A stretch of DNA of 64,000 bases from Streptomyces lincolnensis (GTDB taxonomy: Bacteria; Actinomycetota; Actinomycetes; Streptomycetales; Streptomycetaceae). Each line of letters opens with the position of its first letter. The stretch's first letter is position 1. This document shows, one piece after another, positions 41,441-50,373 of this stretch. Made by a program: the position numbers and the translations under genes. The stretch lies in assembly GCF_021173675.1 (NCBI RefSeq), contig NZ_JAIHON010000003.1, positions 186,001-250,000 of the forward strand, in the 5' to 3' direction. Under the pieces are notes generated by a model, which worked only from the letters and a program-made list of their open reading frames with translations, was not told the origin of the DNA and searched no databases.

Positions 41441-42397
41441 TCAGGACCGCACCCGCAGATCTCTGCGCCACCTGACGAGTTCCTTCTCCGGGTCCCCGGT
41501 GTAGGACCACGGGGTCCGCGTGGCCCGCGGTCCCAGCAGCGTCAGCAGCGGGGCCGCGACCTCCCGGACGCCCGCGTGACAGGCCGCGTGCGCCAGGTAG
41601 TTGACGTCACGCAGCTCGTCCGGCGCCACCTCCTTCTCCGGCCGGTCCGCGAACCAGCGCTGCCAGGTGCGCTCTATGTCGCTGACCGCGCCGTCGTTCT
41701 TCCAGTGCTGCCCGAGCCCCACCGGTGCCCGGCCGTCGGCGGCGGAGTCCTGGGCGTAACGGAACTCCTCGACCCGGGCGTACTGCACCAGCACCGGCAG
41801 TGCGCAGCCGGGCGGGGACACCCCCGCCGCGTCGCGGGCGAAGTCGTACATCAGGCCGTGCGAACCGTGCCAGCGGGCCGCGTAGTAGTGCAGCACCTGG
41901 AGGTGGCCCTCCACGCTGTACGGGTCCCGCCCGTGCAACTCGTCCCACCAGCGCGCCAGTTCCTGCCGGCGCACCCCGGACGGATACAGCCGCGCCACGG
42001 AGATCAGGGAGACCCAGGGGGTGGGGTCCTCCGGATACGCGCGGGCCGCCTGGAGGCAGGCCATGACCGCGCCGTCGACGCGGTGCTGGTCGATCGGCAC
42101 GCCCCGGCCCGCGGCGATGGCCAGGTTGAACGCCCGGGTGGTCTCGGTCGCCGCCCGCAGCACCAGGGCGTCCGGGCTGGGCTCGGCGGCCAGCCAGGTC
42201 TCCACCGTCGAGCTGGACGCGCAGACCTGTGCCAGTCGCCGGACGCGATGTCCGCGCACCGGCCAGTCCGGGCCGGTGCTCCGCAGCAGTTCACGCAGTC
42301 CCTGCCAGCGACCGATGACGACGTCCTGGCGGGTGATACCGAGAGCGGTGTCCCCGCAGTCGGGGTCGAAGTCGGGAGTGAATCGGTCTCGCGCCAT
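41441..42397 (-). CDS. Hypothetical helical-repeat-like protein co-operonic with APC permease
   Basis: Cytosolic protein of 318 aa that I do not recognise. It is Trp- and His-rich and mostly helical (RPVRG-like PDWPVRGHRVRRLAQVCASS, VHLQVLHYYAARWHGSHGLM-type segments), which suggests tetratricopeptide-like repeats. GGGAGA lies about 7 nt before the ATG at 42397. The permease gene ends 14 bp upstream on the same strand, so they form one operon. A role in sensing or using the transported amino acid or amine is inference. Confidence 0.68.
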   Translation of the reverse strand: MARDRFTPDFDPDCGDTALGITRQDVVIGRWQGLRELLRSTGPDWPVRGHRVRRLAQVCASSSTVETWLAAEPSPDALVLRAATETTRAFNLAIAAGRGVPIDQHRVDGAVMACLQAARAYPEDPTPWVSLISVARLYPSGVRRQELARWWDELHGRDPYSVEGHLQVLHYYAARWHGSHGLMYDFARDAAGVSPPGCALPVLVQYARVEEFRYAQDSAADGRAPVGLGQHWKNDGAVSDIERTWQRWFADRPEKEVAPDELRDVNYLAHAACHAGVREVAAPLLTLLGPRATRTPWSYTGDPEKELVRWRRDLRVRS

Positions 42398-42411
42398 CGG
42401 GCGGGTCTCCC

Positions 42412-43884
42412 TCAGAAGTCGGTGGGGAGATCGTCGTGGGTCCGGGAGAGCGCGAGCGCGCCGTCGTCGGGGACGTAGTCCGTCTCGATCGTGCGGGCGG
42501 CGTCGAGCCGGGCGGGCCGGTAGTAGTCGCTGCCCCGCATCCAGTACCAGAACATCGGGATCAGGCCCACGGCCAGGCCGCCGAGGCCGATCGTGATCGC
42601 GGCGGTGCTCAGTTCGCCCAGCGACTCGACCAGCACCCAGAACATGAACAGGGCGCCGAACAGCGGCCACAGCCCGCCGAGGACGAAGTTGGCCACCGAC
42701 TTCAGCAGCATCCTGCGGTAGGCGACGACCGCCGCGAGCCCGGCGAGTCCGTAGTACACGGCGATCTGGAGGCCGATCGCCGAGATGGCGTCGGAGAGGA
42801 TGTCGCCCACCGTGCCCAGGGCGTTGGAGGCGATCAGCATCACCATCGCCACCGTGCCGACGACCGTGATGGCCACCCACGGGGTGTTCCAGCGCGGATG
42901 GACGCGGCCCAGCGCGGACGGCATCGTCCGGTCCCGGCCCATCGCGAACAGCGAGCGGGTGACCTGGATGAGGGTGGTCTCCAGGGTGGCGATGGTGGAC
43001 AGCATCACCGCCACGACCAGCAACTTGCCGCCCCAGCCCGGCCAGATCTCCTCGCCGAGCACCGCGAGCACGTTGGCGTCGTTCTCCTCGATCTGCTGCG
43101 CCGACAGGATCACGTTCACCGCGATGGTGAACGCCTCGAACAGCAGGAAGACGATCCCGACCCCGATCAGGCCCGCGAGTCCCGTCGTACGACGGCTGTT
43201 GCGGGTCTCCTCGCTCAGGTTGCTGGTGACGTCCCAGCCCCAGTAGTAGAACGCGGCGATCAGCGCGCCCGACGCGAAGCCCGCCATGCCGTCGAAGTGG
43301 CCGAGACCGAGCCAGGACCAGTCGAAGGCACGGGCGTTGTCGGTGTGGAAGACGGCGAGCACCGCGAAGAGCGCCAGGATGGCCAGCTCTATGCCCGACA
43401 TCAGGAACTGCGCGCGGACGGTGAGCCGGGCGCCGCCGAGCACGACGAACAGCATGACCAGGAACCAGCCGGCCCCGACGGCCGTGGACAGCGCGGTGTT
43501 CTCGGCGAGTCGCTCGTCGAAGAGGGACAGCGTCATCGAACCGGCGGGCAGCGAACCGGCCACCATGAAGATGGTCGTCGAGATCACCAGCGCCCAGCCG
43601 CTGATGAAGCCCAGGAAGGGATGGAGCGTACGTCCCACCCAGGAGTAACTGGCGCCCGCGTTCACGTCGATGCGGCCCAGATAGCTGAACGCCAGCGCGA
43701 TGCCGAGCATCGGTATGGCGCAGTACAGCAGAGCGGCCGGACTGGCCAGGCCCACCGCCCCGACCAGCACCGCGGTGGTCGCGGCCAGCGAGTAGGCCGG
43801 GGCACTGCCCGCCACGGCCATCACCACCGTGTCGAACGTGCCGAGGGCGTTGGCCTGAAGTCCTCTGCCCCTGTTGATGCTCAT
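42412..43884 (-). CDS. APC-superfamily amino acid/amine permease
   Basis: Permease of 490 aa with about twelve hydrophobic helices. The first pair (LGTFDTVVMAVAGSAPAYSL) has the unwound GSAPAY motif that contacts the substrate amino group. YSWVGRTLHPFLGFISGWAL and NLSEETRNSRRT also match the APC family. GGAAAG is 10 nt before the ATG at 43884. A canonical -35/-10 promoter lies about 190 bp upstream with a palindrome across the start point, so it appears regulated. Substrate unknown. Confidence 0.88.
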   Translation of the reverse strand: MSINRGRGLQANALGTFDTVVMAVAGSAPAYSLAATTAVLVGAVGLASPAALLYCAIPMLGIALAFSYLGRIDVNAGASYSWVGRTLHPFLGFISGWALVISTTIFMVAGSLPAGSMTLSLFDERLAENTALSTAVGAGWFLVMLFVVLGGARLTVRAQFLMSGIELAILALFAVLAVFHTDNARAFDWSWLGLGHFDGMAGFASGALIAAFYYWGWDVTSNLSEETRNSRRTTGLAGLIGVGIVFLLFEAFTIAVNVILSAQQIEENDANVLAVLGEEIWPGWGGKLLVVAVMLSTIATLETTLIQVTRSLFAMGRDRTMPSALGRVHPRWNTPWVAITVVGTVAMVMLIASNALGTVGDILSDAISAIGLQIAVYYGLAGLAAVVAYRRMLLKSVANFVLGGLWPLFGALFMFWVLVESLGELSTAAITIGLGGLAVGLIPMFWYWMRGSDYYRPARLDAARTIETDYVPDDGALALSRTHDDLPTDF

Positions 43885-44192
43885 GGTTGCGCTGCTTTCC
43901 GTCGTGCACGACGTGAGGGCGAGCGGCCCTGACGGCGTTGGGGGGTGGGGGGGTGAAGCGGTGAGCCGGCCCCGGACACGAGAGGGATGGCCCCGGGCCG
44001 GGAGGATGGAAGAAGGCGTGGCGGATACCGCGGGATCGCTGCGTGGGCGGACGGTCACACCGTGTGTGCGTGTGATGATAGCGGCACCCCTTGAGCTTTC
44101 AAGATTGACCGGGAAGTAACCTCCCGCGGTTGCCTGTGGCGGAACGGGACACCCGTGAGACAGCAGTGCACGAGAGCGCGAGGGAGGCGGTC
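43885..44192. other. 308-bp divergent intergenic region
   Basis: This gap separates the APC permease from the DUF5709 gene. It holds the permease promoter and operator (44055-44102) and a TTGACC at 44105-44110 that could be a -35 element for the DUF5709 gene, although I see no clear -10. The 43920-44040 part is G-rich (a GGGGGGTGGGGGGG tract near 43937) and contains no gene I can support. Confidence 0.7.
44055..44102 (-). promoter_or_regulatory. APC permease promoter with start-point palindrome
   Basis: On the minus strand, TTGAAA (44097-44102), a 16-nt spacer and TATCAT (44075-44080) form a good vegetative promoter. Immediately downstream, TCACAC (44055-44060) and GTGTGA (44070-44075) form an inverted repeat over the predicted start near 44068, well placed for a repressor. 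Confidence 0.6.
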
Positions 44193-44735
44193 ATGGACAC
44201 GGAACGCACCGACGCCGAACCGATGGCGGACGACGCGTACCAGCCCACCGGCAGCAACGAGGAGCAGGAGGACGCCGCCCCGCTCGACCTCCAGGACGCC
44301 CTCGACGAGCGCACCTACGACGACACCCTGGACGAGGGCTACTCGCCGCCGGAGAAGCCGCTCGGGGTCACCGGACACGGCACCACGGCCGCCGAACAGC
44401 GCGACGGCGAGAGCCTGGACCAGCGGCTGGCCCAGGAGGTCCCCGACGTCGCCCCGCCCTCCGGGGACGGCATCGGCGACGCCCCGGACGCGGCCGGCGA
44501 GCCGGTCGACCCGGAGGCGGGCGAGGCCCGCGCCGGGCGCCTGGTCGCCCCCGACGAGGGCGCCCACCCCGACACCACCAAGGAGGCCGTCGCCTCCGAC
44601 GTGGGCATCGACGCGGGAGCCGCGGGCGCGGAGGAGGCCGCGGTGCATGTCGTCGAGGACGACACCGAGCTGCCGGAGGACGATGAGAACGCCGAGTACG
44701 ACGACGAGTACGACGCCGAGGGCGACGAGATCTGA
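44193..44735 (+). CDS. DUF5709 family acidic protein
   Basis: Soluble, strongly acidic protein of 180 aa. The conserved part is LDLQDALDERTYDDTLDEGY followed by SPPEKPLGVT and AAEQRDGESLDQRLAQEVPD, the DUF5709 signature. The C-terminus is a run of Asp/Glu/Tyr (DDENAEYDDEYDAEGDEI). The ATG at 44193 is chosen because GGGAGG lies about 6 nt upstream; an in-frame start at 44130 lacks one. DUF5709 proteins are actinobacterial and uncharacterised. Confidence 0.82.
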   Translation: MDTERTDAEPMADDAYQPTGSNEEQEDAAPLDLQDALDERTYDDTLDEGYSPPEKPLGVTGHGTTAAEQRDGESLDQRLAQEVPDVAPPSGDGIGDAPDAAGEPVDPEAGEARAGRLVAPDEGAHPDTTKEAVASDVGIDAGAAGAEEAAVHVVEDDTELPEDDENAEYDDEYDAEGDEI

Positions 44736-44768
44736 CGCGCTGTCAGTTTCCGTGCACCCCCGGCGGGT

Positions 44769-46172
44769 TCAGTCCCCGATCCGGTCGATCAGCCGCAGCT
44801 TGTTCGTGGCGTCCAGGGCGGCGACCTTGTAGGACTCCGCCAGCGTCGGGTAGTTGAAGACCGCGTCGACCAGATAGTCGACGGTGCCGCCGCAGCCCAT
44901 CACGGACTGGCCGATGTGGATCAGTTCGGTGGCACCCGTGCCGAAGCAGTGCACCCCGAGCAGGGTGCGGTCCTCGGGGGAGACCAGCAGCTTCAGCATG
45001 CCGTGCGAGTCGCCCATGATCTGTCCGCGGGCCAGTTCGCGGTAGCGGGAGATGCCCACCTCGAACGGCACCCGTTCCTCGGTGAGCTGGTCCTCGGTCC
45101 GGCCCACGAAGCTGATCTCGGGGATGGTGTAGATGCCGATCGGCTGGAGGTTGTGCATGCGGGGGACGGGCTCCCCGCAGGCGTGGTATGCCGCCGCGCG
45201 GCCCTGTTCCATCGACGTCGCCGCCAGTGCGGGGAAGCCGATGACGTCACCGACGGCGTAGATGTGCTCCACCTCGGTGCGGTAGTGCTCGTCCACCGTG
45301 ATCCGGCCCCGGGCGTCCGCCGACAGGCCGGCCTTGTCGAGGTCGAGGTCGTCGGTGAGGCCCTGCCGGCCCGCCGAGTACATCACGGCGTCGGCGGGGA
45401 TCTTCTTGCCGCTCTCCAGGATGGTGAGCGTGCCCCGGGGATGGCGCTCGACCGCGGCCACCGTCTCCCCGAAGCGGAAGGTCACGGCCAGGTCCCGCAG
45501 GTGGTACTTGAGCGATTCGATGACCTCGATGTCGCACATGTCGAGCATCCCGGCCCGTTTCTCGACCACGGTGACCTTGCTGCCCAGCGCCGCGAACATG
45601 GACGCGTACTCCATGCCGATGACCCCGGCACCGACGATGACCATGGAACGCGGCACCCGCTCCAGGGCGAGCACGTTGTCCGAGTCCATGATCGTGCGCC
45701 CGTCGAACTCGACGCTGCCCGGACGGGCCGGACGGGTACCGGTGGCGATCACCACGTGCTCGGCGGTCAGGAGCCGTTCGTGGCCGCTGATCTCCCTGAG
45801 GGCGAGGGTGTGGGCGTCGACGAAACGCGCCGTCCCCGAGTGCAGGGCGACGTGGTTGCGGGAGAGCTGGCTGCGGATGACGTCGACCTCGCGGCTGACC
45901 ACGTGCTGGGTGCGGGCGGTCAGGTCGGCGACGGTGATGTCCTCCTTCAGCCGATAGCTCTGGCCGTACAGATCGCGCTGGGTGAGTCCGGTGAGGTACA
46001 GCACCGCCTCGCGCAGCGTCTTGGAGGGGATGGTGCCGGTGTGGATGGAGACCCCGCCGACCATGTCGGGGCGGTCGACGACGGCCACCCGGCGGCCCAG
46101 CTTGGCTGCGGCGATGGCGGCCTTCTGGCCACCCGGACCGGATCCGATGACGAGCATGTCGTAGTCGGGCAC
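44769..46172 (-). CDS. sthA: Soluble Si-specific NAD(P)+ transhydrogenase
   Basis: FAD-dependent pyridine nucleotide transhydrogenase of 467 aa that balances NADPH and NADH. FAD site [20 protein letters not shown]; the redox-cysteine position of the disulfide-reductase family reads [12 protein letters not shown], lacking the CxxxxC pair, as in SthA/UdhA. NAD site [19 protein letters not shown]; second FAD site [17 protein letters not shown]-terminal dimer domain [19 protein letters not shown] 46172 is used; a CAGACT box 7 nt upstream suggests leaderless transcription. Confidence 0.93.
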   Translation of the reverse strand: MPDYDMLVIGSGPGGQKAAIAAAKLGRRVAVVDRPDMVGGVSIHTGTIPSKTLREAVLYLTGLTQRDLYGQSYRLKEDITVADLTARTQHVVSREVDVIRSQLSRNHVALHSGTARFVDAHTLALREISGHERLLTAEHVVIATGTRPARPGSVEFDGRTIMDSDNVLALERVPRSMVIVGAGVIGMEYASMFAALGSKVTVVEKRAGMLDMCDIEVIESLKYHLRDLAVTFRFGETVAAVERHPRGTLTILESGKKIPADAVMYSAGRQGLTDDLDLDKAGLSADARGRITVDEHYRTEVEHIYAVGDVIGFPALAATSMEQGRAAAYHACGEPVPRMHNLQPIGIYTIPEISFVGRTEDQLTEERVPFEVGISRYRELARGQIMGDSHGMLKLLVSPEDRTLLGVHCFGTGATELIHIGQSVMGCGGTVDYLVDAVFNYPTLAESYKVAALDATNKLRLIDRIGD

Positions 46173-46285
46173 CCTCCGGAGTCTGACAGCCCGGGGGGCC
46201 GGTTCGAAAGGGTGAACAGGTAATCACCCGGGGCGTGCCGGTCCCGCGCGCGACGGGACACCGCACGCCCATGAGCGCCGGTCGG

Positions 46286-46492
46286 TCAGGGCAGGAGCTT
46301 GTCCATCGCGGCGGGCCCCTCGGCCTCCAGCTTCCGCTTCGCCCATGCGAGAGTGCGCGGGGTGAGGTCCTTGCCCGAGGCAAGGACCAGGTCCTCCGCC
46401 GACACCTCGGTGCCGGTACGGGTGTGGAGCAGGGCGTCCGGGGTCGCGCGGTCCTCGGACGGCCCGGACACGTCGGGCTGTGACGTCGGCAT
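46286..46492 (-). CDS. Small conserved hypothetical protein, 68 aa
   Basis: Protein of 68 aa with GAGGAG about 8 nt before the ATG at 46492. The second half (EDLVLASGKDLTPRTLAWAK then RKLEAEGPAAMDKLLP) looks like a compact helical domain; the first half is disordered. It has no signal or membrane segment. I recall similar short streptomycete proteins but no function. A 6-bp GTCCCG/CGGGAC hairpin lies at 46241-46259 after its stop. Confidence 0.65.
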   Translation of the reverse strand: MPTSQPDVSGPSEDRATPDALLHTRTGTEVSAEDLVLASGKDLTPRTLAWAKRKLEAEGPAAMDKLLP

Positions 46493-46685
46493 GATGCAGC
46501 TCCTCGGATCCGGATCGTTCCTCGGTCCCGGTCTACCCTCACCGGTCCCGATATCACCATTCAACGCCCCGGCCCACCCTGCATCCCGAGAGCGGACCGA
46601 ACCCGCGGAATTCGGTGTCAGGGACCGATCAATCGGGGTACGGTGATGGCGCACGCCCCGAGACCGACGGAAGGAGGCGAGTGCC

Positions 46686-46742
46686 GTGCTGATCACCACC
46701 ATCGAGCGCTCCCTTTCCGTTGCCCCGGCGTGGATCGTCTGA
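46686..46742 (+). CDS. Possible 18-aa leader peptide before a GNAT gene
   Basis: GGAAGGAGG (46669-46677) is 8 nt before GTG 46686, a near-perfect ribosome-binding site for a frame of only 18 codons (MLITTIERSLSVAPAWIV) that ends in TGA at 46740-46742. The GNAT start follows 49 nt later. The strong site with no longer frame is the evidence. A regulatory leader is inferred. Confidence 0.5.
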   Translation: MLITTIERSLSVAPAWIV

Positions 46743-46783
46743 CCGGGAGCGCGTCCCGCTGCGTCACGCAGCACGTATCCCGG
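46743..46783 (+). promoter_or_regulatory. Candidate translational attenuator overlapping the GNAT ribosome-binding site
   Basis: CCGGGA (46743-46748), directly after the leader stop, can pair with TCCCGG (46778-46783), which overlaps the GNAT Shine-Dalgarno GGAGG (46782-46786). Alternatively GGGA pairs with TCCC at 46754-46757, and GCTGCGT/ACGCAGC forms a second stem. A ribosome at the leader stop would cover the first arm. Confidence 0.4.
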
Positions 46784-46791
46784 AGGAACCC

Positions 46792-47688
46792 ATGACCGAT
46801 CCGGTCATCCGCGCGCTCGACGAGCGCGACGCCCAGCTCTTCGACGCCCTGCCCGACCCGCTCGACGCGGCGGAAGGACACCGGCGCACCCGCCACCGCC
46901 CCGACTGGAAGCGCGTCGCCCTGCGCGACGGCCAGGTCGTGGCACGCGGCGCCTGGTGGGGCGGCCCCGACGACACCGAACCGGTCAACCTCAACTGGTT
47001 CGACGTGGCCGAGGGCGAGGAGGAGGCCGGTGCCGAACTCCTGCGCACCGCGCCCTGGCGGGTCGAACTCGAACTGAACCTGCCCGGCGGCTGGCGTGAG
47101 GATCCGGCGCTGCGTACCGCCGCCGAGACCCGCTTCACCGCCGCCCGCAAGGCCGGCTACGAACTCCTGGTCGAACGTTTCCTGTACCGCTGGACCCCGG
47201 AGTGCGGGCTGCCCGAGCGCTCCGGCCGACTGCGCTTCCGCCCCGAACCCGACGACGAGGTCTTCCGTGACGCGCTGATCCGCATCCACTCCGTCACGCT
47301 GGACGCCCATTCCCTGCTCGCCATCGAGGAGGGCGGCATCGAGAAGGCCGCCCAGGAGGAACTCGACTTCTTCCACTGGTGCCCCTCGCCCCGTGAGTGG
47401 TGGCAGCTCGCGCACACACCCGAGGGTGAACTCGTGGGCATCCACATCCCGGCCCACAACCCCTCGGGCCCCTGCGTCGGCTTCATCGGCGTCGTGCCCG
47501 AACAGCGCGGACACGGCTACGCCTACGACCTCCTCGCGGAGTGCACCCACTTCCTGGTCGAACAGGGCGCGGAGTTCGTCTCCGGCGCGACGGACCAGGG
47601 CAACTTCCCCATGGCCGCCAACTTCACCAAGGCGGGCTATCCCGTCGTACGCGAACGCCTGAACTTCCGGGCGCCCGGCACCGACTGA
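46792..47688 (+). CDS. GNAT family N-acetyltransferase
   Basis: Acetyltransferase of 298 aa. The C-terminal half holds the acetyl-CoA motif A region GFIGVVPEQRGHGYAYDLLAE (V-x-x-x-x-RGxGxA) and the NFPMAANFTKAGYPVVRERL motif B that ends GNAT domains. The N-terminal 120 residues are a divergent, possibly second, GNAT-like domain (WKRVALRDGQVVARGAWW). CGGAGG is 5-6 nt before the ATG. Substrate unknown. The gene may be controlled through the leader sequence upstream. Confidence 0.88.
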   Translation: MTDPVIRALDERDAQLFDALPDPLDAAEGHRRTRHRPDWKRVALRDGQVVARGAWWGGPDDTEPVNLNWFDVAEGEEEAGAELLRTAPWRVELELNLPGGWREDPALRTAAETRFTAARKAGYELLVERFLYRWTPECGLPERSGRLRFRPEPDDEVFRDALIRIHSVTLDAHSLLAIEEGGIEKAAQEELDFFHWCPSPREWWQLAHTPEGELVGIHIPAHNPSGPCVGFIGVVPEQRGHGYAYDLLAECTHFLVEQGAEFVSGATDQGNFPMAANFTKAGYPVVRERLNFRAPGTD

Positions 47689-47699
47689 TCCGCCGCCGC

Positions 47700-47741
47700 C
47701 CCGGCACCGGCGGACGGTTCGGACCGTCCGTCGGTGCCGGG
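47700..47741 (+). terminator. 19-bp hairpin with TCGG loop after the GNAT gene
   Basis: Arms 47700-47718 and 47723-47741 pair along all 19 positions (one G-U) around the tetraloop TCGG. It starts 12 bases after the GNAT stop. Confidence 0.85.
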
Positions 47742-47786
47742 TGGCATGCTGATCCAGGGTGATCGGCGGCGGACGACGGAGGCGGC

Positions 47787-48119
47787 GTGGGGTTCGAGGG
47801 CGAGGTCTGGCAGGTACGCAGCGGTGCGGACACGGTCGGGGAGATCCTGATCGACGACGCCGACTTCCCCTGGCTCTCGGGCCACTTCACCGCGGGTCCG
47901 GGATACGGCGCCGTCCGGGAGCTGTTCGCCCGCGAACTCGCCCTGACCGAACGGGACGACGAGGGGCACTGGCAGCAGTGGGAGGAGGCCTACGAGGAGA
48001 TCCGGCGGAGCGTGTCGCTGGCCTCGCCGGACGGTCCGGTCGCCGAGTTCCTGCTGCACATCGACGGCGACCGGGCGTGGTTCCGGTGGAGCGACGAGCC
48101 GTTCGGCGAGGAGACGTAG
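47787..48119 (+). CDS. Hypothetical protein, 110 aa
   Basis: GTG 47787 with GGAGG 5 nt upstream. The 110-residue product is acidic, with no signal peptide or membrane helix. It reads GFEGEVWQVRSGADTVGEIL, DFPWLSGHFTAGPGYGAVRE, LLHIDGDRAWFRWSDEPFGE and looks like a small alpha+beta domain. I recognise no family. It stands alone between the GNAT terminator and a convergent oxidoreductase gene. Confidence 0.65.
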   Translation: MGFEGEVWQVRSGADTVGEILIDDADFPWLSGHFTAGPGYGAVRELFARELALTERDDEGHWQQWEEAYEEIRRSVSLASPDGPVAEFLLHIDGDRAWFRWSDEPFGEET

Positions 48120-48233
48120 GCGGACGCGGGCCGCGACCCGCCCCCCAGCGGCTGCCCCCGCTGCCCCGCCTGCCCTGTCGGAGATCGGCAGCCCCCGCCG
48201 TCGCCCGAAAGCGGGCCCGCGTGGGCCGAGGGC

Positions 48234-49121
48234 TCAGCCGGCCGCGCCGTTCAGCAGCGTCTCCGCCTCCGTGAGTACCTCCGTGACCCGCAGGCCGAAC
48301 GCGGCGTCGCACGGGTGCGGGCGGCCCGTGCGGGCGGCCTCCAGGAGTTCGTCCGCGGCCCGGAGCAGGGCCGGCACCGCGCCCTCGGAGCTGTCCGGAA
48401 GGAGCGTCACGCCCGACTCGCCGCGCAGTTCCACCGCGGATCCGGCCGCCGGGGGTGGGGCCGTGAGGCTCAGCGTCAGGGTGCTGGAGGCGCCGCCGGT
48501 GTGGTCGAGGACCAGGTGGACGGTGTCGCCGGGGCCGGGGGCCGCGGCGGCCACCCGCCGTACGTCACCGAGGACCGGCATCAGCACGGACAGGGCATGC
48601 GGACCCACGTCCCACAGGGCACCCTTCTCGCGCCGCCACGGCGAGTCGGCGAAGGGGCTGTCGGTGGTGAACACCGACCCCAGCCACTGCGCCCGCGCCG
48701 TGAACCAGCCCTCGGTGGCGGCCTGTTCGGCGATCCACGCAGCGGGCTCGGTCAGGAACCGGGCGGTGAAGAACACGACCGAGGCGACCTGGGCCTTCTC
48801 GACGGCGTCGACCACGGCCCGCGCTTGCTCGACGGTCGTCGCGACGGGTTTGTCCAGCAGCAGATGGCACCCGGCCCGCGCGGCCCGCGCCGCGAGCTCG
48901 GCCTGCACGCCCGGGGGCAGCGCGACGGCCACGGCGTCCACGTCGGCCAGCAGCGCGTCGACCTCGTCGTACGCACGCGTGCCGTGCAGATCCGCCACCT
49001 CCTTGGCGGCCTCCGGACGCCTGCCCCACACGCCCACGAAGTCCAGCCCCTGGTGCTCGCTCAGGGCGGGGGCGTGGGCCATCCGGGCCCAGGGGCCGGT
49101 GCCCAGCAGTCCGATGCGCAT
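48234..49121 (-). CDS. Gfo/Idh/MocA family oxidoreductase
   Basis: NAD(P)-dependent dehydrogenase-like protein of 295 aa, shorter than the copy at 7929. RIGLLGTGPWARMAHAPALS is the Rossmann motif, VAVALPPGVQ and LLLDKPVATT (the conserved Lys-Pro) follow, and GALWDVGPHALSVL marks the substrate domain. GAGAGG is 7 nt before the ATG. No sugar gene adjoins. It is convergent with the small hypothetical gene and divergent from the aldo-keto reductase. Confidence 0.88.
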   Translation of the reverse strand: MRIGLLGTGPWARMAHAPALSEHQGLDFVGVWGRRPEAAKEVADLHGTRAYDEVDALLADVDAVAVALPPGVQAELAARAARAGCHLLLDKPVATTVEQARAVVDAVEKAQVASVVFFTARFLTEPAAWIAEQAATEGWFTARAQWLGSVFTTDSPFADSPWRREKGALWDVGPHALSVLMPVLGDVRRVAAAAPGPGDTVHLVLDHTGGASSTLTLSLTAPPPAAGSAVELRGESGVTLLPDSSEGAVPALLRAADELLEAARTGRPHPCDAAFGLRVTEVLTEAETLLNGAAG

Positions 49122-49272
49122 GCCGTCGCCTCTCGATGCCGTCGATCCCGATGGCGACCCGATCTCCGGGCGCCGCCGTGAGCGTCACACGAGGCCGGAG
49201 CGCGGGCAACCCCTTTCCACCGGCCTACCGATTCAGTGTCTCGGCTGCTGAATGCGTTCTCATTCTTCTATT

Positions 49273-49287
49273 GGACCTATGAGGTCC
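49273..49287. promoter_or_regulatory. Palindrome upstream of the aldo-keto reductase
   Basis: GGACCT-ATG-AGGTCC is a perfect 6-bp inverted repeat, 100 bp before the reductase start. A second dyad (ATTCAG at 49231, CTGAAT at 49248) lies just upstream. Both may be operator sites in this 266-bp divergent region. I see no gene there that I would support. Confidence 0.35.
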
Positions 49288-49387
49288 GCCGGGAGGAGGC
49301 TGGGACGGTCCGGTGTCTTCGGCATCCCCGTGCGACGCCACCGGACGCCGTCTGTTCCGCGCGCCATCCGAAAGAGGTCACGACCCC

Positions 49388-50245
49388 ATGCAGACCCGCC
49401 GCATCGGTGACATCGAAGTAAGCGCGATCGGACTGGGTGCCATGCCCATGTCCATCGAGGGGCGGCCGGACGAGACCCGCTCCCTCGCCACCATCCACGC
49501 CGCCCTGGACGCCGGGGTCACGCTGATCGACACCGCGGACGCCTACCACCTGCACGCCGACGAGGTCGGGCACAACGAGACGCTGATCGCCAAGGCCCTC
49601 GCCTCCCACGACCGCGGCAAGGACGTCCTGGTCGCCACCAAGGGCGGCCATCTGCGCCCCGGCGACGGCAGCTGGACGCTCGACGGCAGCCCCGAGCACA
49701 TCAAGGAGGCCTGCGAGGAGTCCCTGCGCCGGCTCGGCGTCGAGGCCATCGACCTCTACCAGTTCCACCGCCCCGACCCGAAGGTGCCCTACGCGGAGTC
49801 CGTCGGCGCGGTCCGTGACCTTCTCGACGCCGGGAAGATCCGCATGGCGGGCATCTCCAACGCGGACCCGGAGCAGATCCGGCAGGCGAACGAGATCCTC
49901 GGCGGCCGCCTGGTCTCCGTGCAGAACCAGTTCTCCCCGGCCTTCCGCTCCAGCGAGCCGGAACTGCGCCTGTGCGACGAACTCGGCATCGCCTTCCTGC
50001 CCTGGAGCCCGCTGGGCGGCATCTCCCGCGCCGGCGACCTGGGCTCCGTCCACGCCCCGTTCGCCCGGATCGCCGAGGCCCACGGCGTGAGCCCGCAGCA
50101 GGTGTGCCTGGCCTGGATGCTCGCCAAGTCGCCGGTGGTCGTGCCGATCCCCGGGTCGAGCCGCCCCGAGACGATCCGCGACTCCCTCGCCGCGGCCGAT
50201 CTCACCCTCACGGCGGACGAACGCGCGGAGCTGGACGCCGTCTGA
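49388..50245 (+). CDS. Aldo/keto reductase
   Basis: NADPH-dependent (alpha/beta)8 reductase of 285 aa. VSAIGLGAMPMS opens the barrel, LIDTADAYHLHADEVGHNET carries the catalytic Asp and Tyr, KGGH has the catalytic Lys, FHRPD the His position, and PIPGSSRPETIRDSLAAADL is the cofactor loop. AGAGG lies about 11 nt before the ATG. Likely an aldehyde or ketone reductase of AKR subfamily type. Substrate unknown. Confidence 0.92.
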   Translation: MQTRRIGDIEVSAIGLGAMPMSIEGRPDETRSLATIHAALDAGVTLIDTADAYHLHADEVGHNETLIAKALASHDRGKDVLVATKGGHLRPGDGSWTLDGSPEHIKEACEESLRRLGVEAIDLYQFHRPDPKVPYAESVGAVRDLLDAGKIRMAGISNADPEQIRQANEILGGRLVSVQNQFSPAFRSSEPELRLCDELGIAFLPWSPLGGISRAGDLGSVHAPFARIAEAHGVSPQQVCLAWMLAKSPVVVPIPGSSRPETIRDSLAAADLTLTADERAELDAV

Positions 50246-50373
50246 GACCCGCGCACCCTGTCGTTCGTTCGTGGCCCGGACCGTGCGTGGGCTGGCACCG
50301 GCGATCCTCCGCTCTCTAGGATGGACTCCCTGTCCTGCCAGGCCAGTTGGCCCGGCACGAAGCTGGGGGAACG

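Noticed and set aside
49236..49421. 61-codon plus-strand frame upstream of the aldo-keto reductase
   Set aside because: No ribosome-binding site, it overlaps the reductase start in another frame, and its codon pattern lacks the GC bias of real genes here.
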